A stretch of DNA of 19,078 nucleotides. It comes from CAZHTS01 sp964535315. Its GTDB lineage: Bacteria > Chloroflexota > Anaerolineae > Anaerolineales > Anaerolineaceae. The position numbers and the translations under genes are program-made. The DNA lies in assembly GCA_964535315.1 (NCBI GenBank), contig CAZHTS010000086.1:1-19078 (forward strand). Reading direction: 5' to 3'. A model generated the notes under the pieces. It made no database searches. It was not told the DNA's origin and saw nothing but the letters and a program-made list of their open reading frames with translations. Positions 14,067 through 19,078 of the stretch are shown in pieces (the first letter of the stretch is position 1; each line of letters begins with the position of its first letter).

Positions 14067-14423
14067 TCAAACCCACTCCAGTTCACCCTTGCGCCAGGCG
14101 TACAACAGCCCCGCCAGCAGAATCAGGATGAACAGGATCGCCTCGACCACCCCCCATAGGGTCAACTGCTGATAAGCCACCGCCCAGGGGTAAAGAAAAA
14201 CCGTCTCGACATCGAACACCAGAAAGACCAGGGCAAAGACGTAATACTGGGCCTTGAACTGCACCCAGGTCTCACCGACGGTTTCGATACCGCACTCATA
14301 CGTCTGATTCTTGATTGGATTGGGCTTTCGGGGGGACAGAAAACCGGCGATCACAATGGCCGCCGCCGGCAGAAACGCGGCCACCACCATGAAAATGCCA
14401 ATGTACAACCAGTCGTTGATCAT
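14067..14423 (-). CDS. nuoA: NADH-quinone oxidoreductase subunit A
   Basis: This 118-residue protein has three membrane helices and is the first gene of the nuo cluster. It contains the cysteine loop QTYECGIETVGETWVQF and then FLVFDVETVFLYPWA, whose acidic residues line the quinone site and the E-channel beside NuoH. The frame can be extended three codons to a GTG at 14432, but that codon overlaps the SD. The ATG at 14423 lies eight bases after GGAGG and is preferred. It normally precedes nuoB, but here nuoH follows. Confidence 0.95.
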   Translation of the reverse strand: MINDWLYIGIFMVVAAFLPAAAIVIAGFLSPRKPNPIKNQTYECGIETVGETWVQFKAQYYVFALVFLVFDVETVFLYPWAVAYQQLTLWGVVEAILFILILLAGLLYAWRKGELEWV

Positions 14424-14460
14424 CGCATCCACCTCCGCCGCACATTGGGATTGGGTAGAC

Positions 14461-14473
14461 TCAGGTCACCTGA
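14461..14473. promoter_or_regulatory. Perfect palindrome in the nuo leader
   Basis: TCAGGT-C-ACCTGA is a perfect 6+1+6 inverted repeat, about 38 bases upstream of nuoA. Just upstream of it on the minus strand lies a second -10-like box, TACAAT (14476-14481), whose start point would fall in the palindrome. It could be an operator for a dimeric regulator; no known factor is recognised. Confidence 0.4.
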
Positions 14474-14505
14474 TCATTGTAGCATACTCGCCCGAGATAA
14501 AAAGA

Positions 14506-14514
14506 ATTATAGCA
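14506..14514 (-). promoter_or_regulatory. Extended -10 promoter of the nuo operon
   Basis: The minus strand reads TGCTATAAT, an extended -10 box with all nine positions matching TGnTATAAT. Seventeen bases upstream is TTACCG (14529-14534), a weak -35. Transcription would begin near 14499, giving a leader of about 75 bases before nuoA. Confidence 0.65.
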
Positions 14515-14548
14515 TGCCTGATTTTATCCGGTAAGGATAAAGTAGGCA
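14515..14548. repeat. Inverted repeat over the nuo -35 region
   Basis: TTTATCC (14523-14529) and GGATAAA (14535-14541) are exact inverted copies around GGTAA. Outer arms TGCCT (14515-14519) and AGGCA (14544-14548) extend the symmetry with a one-base offset. The element covers the -35 region of the nuo promoter. It may be an operator, or a weak terminator for the glycosyltransferase operon upstream; no T run follows directly. Apart from this, the promoter and the palindrome, the 14424-14605 gap shows nothing else. Confidence 0.45.
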
Positions 14549-14605
14549 AATAATACAATATAGGTTATTTTTCACCCAAACGACATCATCCCCCTGTCAC
14601 CTCGC

Positions 14606-15214
14606 TCAGCGCCGCGGCGGCGCCCCACGGGCTGCCGCCAGCACCACCGCCGCCGCCAGCGCCAGCCAGCCAACCAGGCGCAGCGTCTGCGGCTTAAAAC
14701 CCCACACCTCGTAGCGTTCCACCGCCAACGCCGGCACCAGCAACAACCGGTCCTCACCCGCGCCCCCGTTGAGCGGAATAAATTTCAGGTGCACCCACAC
14801 CCGGCCCTCGGCCGCATCGTCCTGCGCCATACGGAATTGCCAGCGGAATTCCACCGGCCGTCCCGGCCGCTGCGGGCTGGAGATCGTCCCGTCCGGCGCC
14901 ACGTCTGCACCTGCCAGTTCCAGGCGCGCCGAAGCCAACAGGTTATAGCCTGCATACACTCCGGCTTCTTGCGCAACGCTCTCCGCCAGCGGCTCCAGCC
15001 GCAAACGCACCTCGCCGTCCTCGCCCGCCGCCAGCTGCGCTGGATACTCAAGCACCGCCTGGCGCCGCTCGCCCAACGTCACCCCGTTCAATTCCACCGG
15101 CGGTAATGCCGTCACCTTGCGGACAGGTTCCGGCTCGCCGCCCGCCGCCCACAGCAGGGCCAGCGCGGCCAGCAGCAACAACAGCACCAGCCACCAGCGC
15201 CTGAGAATTTTCAC
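14606..15214 (-). CDS. Double-anchored extracytoplasmic protein of unknown function
   Basis: I do not recognise this 202-residue protein. It has a signal-anchor helix at 7-24 (LRRWW then Leu/Ala), a mostly beta-like outer region of about 150 residues, and a second hydrophobic helix at 180-196 followed by GAPPRR. The outer region contains VRLRLEPLAE, GYNLLASARLEL and VEFRWQFRM, alternating patterns that suggest an Ig-like or beta-sandwich fold. The start is GTG at 15214, one base after the stop of the preceding glycosyltransferase-like gene, so it is almost surely in that operon. It may help assemble, bind or regulate the product of its two neighbours. That link rests only on gene position. 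Confidence 0.7.
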   Translation of the reverse strand: MKILRRWWLVLLLLLAALALLWAAGGEPEPVRKVTALPPVELNGVTLGERRQAVLEYPAQLAAGEDGEVRLRLEPLAESVAQEAGVYAGYNLLASARLELAGADVAPDGTISSPQRPGRPVEFRWQFRMAQDDAAEGRVWVHLKFIPLNGGAGEDRLLLVPALAVERYEVWGFKPQTLRLVGWLALAAAVVLAAARGAPPRR

Positions 15215-15215
15215 C

Positions 15216-17273
15216 TTAATGCTTCACGGTCGCACACGACAGCGCCGTCTCCACGGCCTGGCGCGCCTGCGCCCTGGCCTCACCCTCCGGGGTGTCGGCG
15301 CTCATCCGTTCCCACAGAGCGCACAGCGCCGGCTGCATCCCCTCGCTCAACTGGCTGGCCTCAATGCTGAACGCCCGCGCCCGGTCCCAGTTGCCGCTGC
15401 GTCCATAGCCCTCGATAAACGGCAGCAGTTCGACGCCATAACGCGGGTACAGTTCCGCCTGGCGCGCCTCGTCTCCCAGCGCCGCCGCGGTCTGCCAGTC
15501 CTGGCGCTGGCGGGCCAGATCGGCCTTCTGGTAGTAATAGCACCAGGTGTGCGCCGGTTCCACCCCAAACACCTCCGCCGGCGGCTTTACCCCGCGCCCC
15601 TCGTCCGTCACAATCTGATCGAGATTAGAAATGGACACCAGCGCCATTTCCTCCCGGCTCAGCCCCGGCGACAGGCGGTCTTCGGGCGTCATCACCCGCA
15701 AACAGCGCTCGCCGGAACCGGAGTACACCACCAGCGCCTGCGAGGTCGAACCGTCAAAGGCAATCGTGCGCAGCCCGTAATGCACCGGGAGGCCCGGTTT
15801 AAAGTCCAGCTCCTTGTTTTCATAGTAATTCAAGGCGCTCAGGAACCAGTACGGCATCTGTGTGCTGCGCAGTTCCGGCGCATACAACACGTTCAAGGCA
15901 AACCAGACCGAATACTCCGAGATCAGGTTGTTGGGTACCTTCTGCCCCAGCACCAGCGTGCCGTCCTTCAACTCCGGCGCCCGCCAGTTCAACTGCCAGT
16001 AATAACTGCGCTGCTCCTCCCAACTCTTGCGATACTCGTTGACCGTGCGCATCTGCGCCCCCACCGCAAACGCCAGCAGCACGCCAAACAACAGCATCTG
16101 CCGCCGCCGGCGCGGCGCAAACCAGCCCGCCGACCCCACCAGCAGCACGATCAGGCCGATCATCGGCCCCAGCGAAAAGCGATCCGACCATTTGCCCACG
16201 ATCGACTGCCGGTCGGTGCCCCAGACCGGCAGCCCGCCCAACACCACCGCCGCCAGCCCGAACAACAGCGCCTGGCGCACAAAATCATCATCGTGCGCTT
16301 CGTCCTCGCTGCCGCCATAGCGCCAGAAGTAGCCCGCCACCAGCGCCGCCAGCGCCAGGCCGGCCGCCATCGTCGCCAGGGTCTGCGGCGCCGCCAGGTC
16401 GAACAACGCCGGCTGGAAGGTGTCGCTCCACACAAACACCATCATGCGCAGGAAGTCCTGCACCACCAGCTGCCCCAGGCGCGCCAGTGCCTGCAGCGGC
16501 TGCTCGCCAAAACGCATCACCAGCAGCGGCGCGTTGGAAGACGGGTCGGGGAAGACCAGCGGGTACACGGCGAAACGCAGCGCCAGGAACGCCACCAGCA
16601 CCAGCGCATACGGCCACCAGGCGCGCAGCGTGCGCCCCAGGTTCTGCCGCCAGTTCTGCCGGCGGTCGCACAGCAGCAGCCACAACAACAACGGGCGGGC
16701 CAGTTCCATCCCGGCGAAGTATTCCATCGTCAGCAGGTGCATCAGCGAGGTCAGCGTCGCCAGCAGCGTCAGCAGCACAAACCGCCGGCGCGAACCGCCC
16801 GGCCGCAGCGCCTGCACCATCAACCACAGCGAAAACGTGTACAGCGCAAAACAGGTGAAATGCTGGCTGTAGGCCACCGCAATCGACTGCTGGCTGAAAC
16901 CGGGGTAAACTGCCAGCAGCAGCGCCGCCCAGCCCAGTTCAAAACCGCGCCGCGGCCAGACAGCGCGCAGCACCAGCCACAAACACAGAATCCCCGCCCA
17001 GCGCAGCAGGATCGTCGCCGCCTGCCAGGCAATGGCGTTGGTGCCCAACAGCGGCATCATCACCACGTACGTCCAGGCCGAAAACGGCCGGTCGTAGGCA
17101 AAATAACTCCAGAACAGCGAACGGTCTTGCAGCCGCTCGACAAAGATGGCCTGCCAATCCACCCAGTAAAACCCCATGCGGGCAATCTGGTAAGCATAGG
17201 TAAAAGCCATCACGCCCAGCAGCAGCAGCGCAAAGACCCACGGGCGGCGCAGGAGTGCATCGATGCGCTTCAT
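15216..17273 (-). CDS. Polytopic GT-C-like membrane protein with C-terminal TPR-like region
   Basis: This 685-residue protein starts with a membrane helix (12-28). Its first outer loop holds FYWVDWQ (35-41, with D39) and DRPFSAW (61-67), resembling the acidic loop and RP motif of GT-C glycosyltransferases that use polyprenyl-phosphate sugars. About ten more hydrophobic segments run to about 407. Residues 410-685 are soluble and probably extracytoplasmic, with two TPR-like helical pairs (about 577-606 and 615-645). The open frame extends 74 codons upstream into the preceding gene with non-membrane sequence; the ATG at 17273 lies two bases after that gene's stop, although its SD is weak. Acceptor and sugar are unknown, and assignment to GT-C is by topology and loop motif only. 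Confidence 0.7.
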   Translation of the reverse strand: MKRIDALLRRPWVFALLLLGVMAFTYAYQIARMGFYWVDWQAIFVERLQDRSLFWSYFAYDRPFSAWTYVVMMPLLGTNAIAWQAATILLRWAGILCLWLVLRAVWPRRGFELGWAALLLAVYPGFSQQSIAVAYSQHFTCFALYTFSLWLMVQALRPGGSRRRFVLLTLLATLTSLMHLLTMEYFAGMELARPLLLWLLLCDRRQNWRQNLGRTLRAWWPYALVLVAFLALRFAVYPLVFPDPSSNAPLLVMRFGEQPLQALARLGQLVVQDFLRMMVFVWSDTFQPALFDLAAPQTLATMAAGLALAALVAGYFWRYGGSEDEAHDDDFVRQALLFGLAAVVLGGLPVWGTDRQSIVGKWSDRFSLGPMIGLIVLLVGSAGWFAPRRRRQMLLFGVLLAFAVGAQMRTVNEYRKSWEEQRSYYWQLNWRAPELKDGTLVLGQKVPNNLISEYSVWFALNVLYAPELRSTQMPYWFLSALNYYENKELDFKPGLPVHYGLRTIAFDGSTSQALVVYSGSGERCLRVMTPEDRLSPGLSREEMALVSISNLDQIVTDEGRGVKPPAEVFGVEPAHTWCYYYQKADLARQRQDWQTAAALGDEARQAELYPRYGVELLPFIEGYGRSGNWDRARAFSIEASQLSEGMQPALCALWERMSADTPEGEARAQARQAVETALSCATVKH

Positions 17274-17275
17274 TG

Positions 17276-18916
17276 CTATTCTTTCACCACGTATTTTTGT
17301 ACCAGATCCCAACGGATGTTGGGCGAGTCGGTGCGCACGTACAGAATGCCCTGCGGCAGGAACAGCTTGAGTTCTTCCACCTGGATCTTGGTGTAGCCCT
17401 TCAGGTAATCGGGGAGCTGCTGCCAGGGCACCTGCCACCACGTCTCGGTGATCACGTCCGGTTTGAGCTGTTTGATCGAGTAATCGTAATCCCACTTATT
17501 ATGGCCGGGCCGCCAGTCCATCAACGAGACGCCGTCGGGCATGTGCATCGGCCCGTGGGCGATGTACTTATCCGCCTTGCCGAGCATATCGTAGCAGTAG
17601 CGCTCGGAGAAATAGGGGATACCGCCGGCCGAGATGACCAGAACGCGCGCATTCTCGGTGGTGATGTCTTTGACGAAGAAGGCCAGCGGCACGGTCTTGC
17701 TCGTGCCGATCAACACCGGCGGGCGTTCCATAAAGATGTACTTGAGCGAGATGGTATCCAGCAGCGTGTTGAAATTCAACAGGCTGAGCAGCGCAAAGAC
17801 GATCATCCCCCCGTTCGCCAGCACCAGCGTCAGGCGCGGGCGCAGCCCGGGGTCACGCCCCATGCGCTCTTGCACCGCCTGGCGAATATAGTCCACCGTC
17901 AACGTGAACAGGATCATAAAGGACTGCATCCCAATCGAAATGAAGCGGTTGGAGCCGCCGCGGTGTTCCCAGGCGTCGCCGCCCACGTAGATGCTGTAGG
18001 CGATGTACAGATACAGGCTGATGAACAGGAACCAGATGGGTTTGTCCCGGCGGAAGAACAACACGCTGAACGGCAGCAGGAACAGCAGCAGGTTGAAATT
18101 CCACACAAACTTGACGAACACGTACACGCCGCGCTGCAGCGTCAGCTTGAGATTGCCGCCCTCTACCTTAAGATAATAGGTGTTGGGGAACAGATCGCCG
18201 TAATACCAGTAGCGCAGCGCCTCCTGCACCAGGGTGAACCCGGCCAGAATGGCCGCCCCCCAGATCAGGTTCTGGCGGCGGTTGCGCCGGTCGAACAGCA
18301 CCAGGAACAACCAGGTGGCGCCCGCCAGCAGCAGCATGTCCAGGCGAATCCAGGTCGCCACCCCCAGGATGACGTACAACCAGGGCGAAAAACGCTCTTC
18401 GTGCAGTTGCGTGATCACCTTCCAGATCGTCAGCGTGACGATAAAGGCCAGCACGCTCACCTCGGTGCCCAACAGACTCCAGTTGGTGATCGGGTAATAG
18501 AAGGCGGTCATGAACACTGCCAGCAGGGTAGGCAGCGGCTGCTCGCCGGTCAGGAAGCCGGTGATCTTGCGCACGTACCACAGCGTCAGCACCATAAACA
18601 CCCCGCCGCTGATCTGGATCGGCAGGCTGATCATGTTCATCGGGATGGGCAGCAGGTGGAAGAGCGCCATATACAGCACCCACAGCGGGTTTGAGAAGCC
18701 CTCCACCGGGGCGTCGCCCGGCATCCACACCAGGCCATACCCGCGCGCCAGGTTGCGGGCATACTGCATCGAAATCAACGAATCGTCAAACAACCCGAAA
18801 TACGGGGTGTCGTTGTAGTAAATCACGCTTTTATAAATGAACACCGCGGCATAAGCCAGGTACAGCGCCACAATCCCCCAGAAACCAATCAACAACGCCT
18901 TCTTTGAACGAGACAT
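17276..18916 (-). CDS. AftB-like GT-C membrane glycosyltransferase
   Basis: This 546-residue protein resembles the GT-C family that includes mycobacterial AftB, which moves a pentose from decaprenyl phosphate to cell-wall glycans. The first outer loop has FDDSLISMQYARNLARGYG (43-61) with the catalytic-type D44-D45, then VEGFSNPLW (71-79). YGDLFPNTYYLKV (239-251) matches the YG-x-x-x-PNTYY motif of the group. About ten helices are followed by a soluble C-terminal part containing AGGIPYFSERYCYDMLGKAD and PDVI, also seen in these enzymes. GGAGG (18921-18925) precedes the ATG, and an extended -10 box lies 30 bases upstream. It is the first gene of a three-gene operon. The donor may be any polyprenyl-linked sugar; an arabinose role is not implied. 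Confidence 0.82.
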   Translation of the reverse strand: MSRSKKALLIGFWGIVALYLAYAAVFIYKSVIYYNDTPYFGLFDDSLISMQYARNLARGYGLVWMPGDAPVEGFSNPLWVLYMALFHLLPIPMNMISLPIQISGGVFMVLTLWYVRKITGFLTGEQPLPTLLAVFMTAFYYPITNWSLLGTEVSVLAFIVTLTIWKVITQLHEERFSPWLYVILGVATWIRLDMLLLAGATWLFLVLFDRRNRRQNLIWGAAILAGFTLVQEALRYWYYGDLFPNTYYLKVEGGNLKLTLQRGVYVFVKFVWNFNLLLFLLPFSVLFFRRDKPIWFLFISLYLYIAYSIYVGGDAWEHRGGSNRFISIGMQSFMILFTLTVDYIRQAVQERMGRDPGLRPRLTLVLANGGMIVFALLSLLNFNTLLDTISLKYIFMERPPVLIGTSKTVPLAFFVKDITTENARVLVISAGGIPYFSERYCYDMLGKADKYIAHGPMHMPDGVSLMDWRPGHNKWDYDYSIKQLKPDVITETWWQVPWQQLPDYLKGYTKIQVEELKLFLPQGILYVRTDSPNIRWDLVQKYVVKE

Positions 18917-18941
18917 GGATCCTCCAGGTAAAAACGTCGCT

Positions 18942-18965
18942 CCCGATTATAACAACAAAATCGGG
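18942..18965 (-). promoter_or_regulatory. Extended -10 promoter inside an inverted repeat
   Basis: The minus strand reads TGTTATAAT (18946-18954), an extended -10 box, with no clear -35. RNA would start near 18939, giving a leader of about 23 bases. CCCGAT (18942-18947) and ATCGGG (18960-18965) are exact inverted copies 12 bases apart and enclose the box, which could be an operator. The remaining bases to the right edge (18966-19078) show no gene; AGAGGAG near 19065 could be an SD for a plus-strand gene beyond the window, but this cannot be tested here. Confidence 0.55.
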
Positions 18966-19078
18966 CCTGGCGCCGCCATTTTGGGTACTTCTCTTACTTT
19001 GCATCCTGACCTGTAGCGGCACAAAAACACGCCCCGCCCCAACTTTCCACAACAACCTGTGTACCAGAGGAGACGGGG

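Noticed and set aside
14515..14548. Intrinsic terminator for the glycosyltransferase operon
   Set aside because: The inverted repeat is not followed directly by a T run (TGCTATAATTCTTTTT comes after it), so I list it as a repeat of open function.
15117..17396. Plus-strand open frame of 759 codons opposite the second glycosyltransferase-like gene
   Set aside because: It is Arg/His/Gln/Pro-rich without any domain, has no SD, and mirrors the codon bias of the minus-strand gene, whose membrane helices and operon spacing are convincing.
17274..17495. N-terminal extension of the second glycosyltransferase-like protein by 74 residues
   Set aside because: It lies inside the preceding gene and is not hydrophobic; the ATG at 17273 opens directly onto the first membrane helix.
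17255..18694. Plus-strand open frame of 479 codons opposite the AftB-like gene
   Set aside because: Same pattern: His/Gln-rich low-complexity translation, explained as the complement of a GC-rich membrane-protein gene.
18831..19055. Minus-strand 74-codon frame at the right edge
   Set aside because: It overlaps the start of the AftB-like gene in another frame, covers its promoter, and shows no recognisable protein feature.

Overview
The window is 19 kb of high-GC DNA, nearly all coding, with almost every gene on the minus strand. It carries no mobile element, CRISPR array or stable RNA gene that I can see. The best guess for the host is a Chloroflexota bacterium, Anaerolineae-like. That rests on the mix of a four-antiporter complex I, a Ddn-type putative F420 protein, AftB-like glycosyltransferases and SD-less genes beginning right after a TATAAT box. 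It is inference from gene content, not a phylogeny.

Left edge (1-1330, plus strand): the Gly/Arg/Asp-rich tail of an unidentified protein and a strong intrinsic terminator, then a YbaK/ProX-type editing deacylase whose ATG lies six bases after a TATAAT box, then a Ddn-like flavin/deazaflavin protein with a C-terminal membrane helix. The last gene converges on murE, and the two stop codons share one CTAG.

Middle (1327-14423, minus strand, transcribed right to left): the complete membrane arm of respiratory complex I, nuoA-H-J-K-L-M-M-N, followed after 30 bases by the Fo part of ATP synthase: an AtpZ/AtpI-like gene, atpB, atpE, and a b subunit fused to the C-terminal domain of delta. A hairpin and then murE follow. 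The peripheral arm of complex I (B, C, D, I, E, F, G) and the F1 genes (alpha, gamma, beta, epsilon) are not in the window. There are two consecutive nuoM genes, and NuoL has about 27 extra residues in its lateral helix. This is the signature of a complex I with a fourth antiporter-like pump. The second NuoM lacks the conserved TM7 lysine.

Right part (14606-18916, minus strand): a tight three-gene operon of two GT-C-type polytopic glycosyltransferase-like proteins and a small double-anchored protein of unknown function.

The three minus-strand transcription units each start from a TGnTATAAT extended -10 box (near 18950, 14510 and 5317). The box before the atp genes is also leaderless-like, and its -35 hexamer overlaps the nuoN stop codon. 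Together the central genes make most of a proton circuit: membrane-arm pumps of complex I and the proton turbine of ATP synthase, with their soluble catalytic halves encoded elsewhere.
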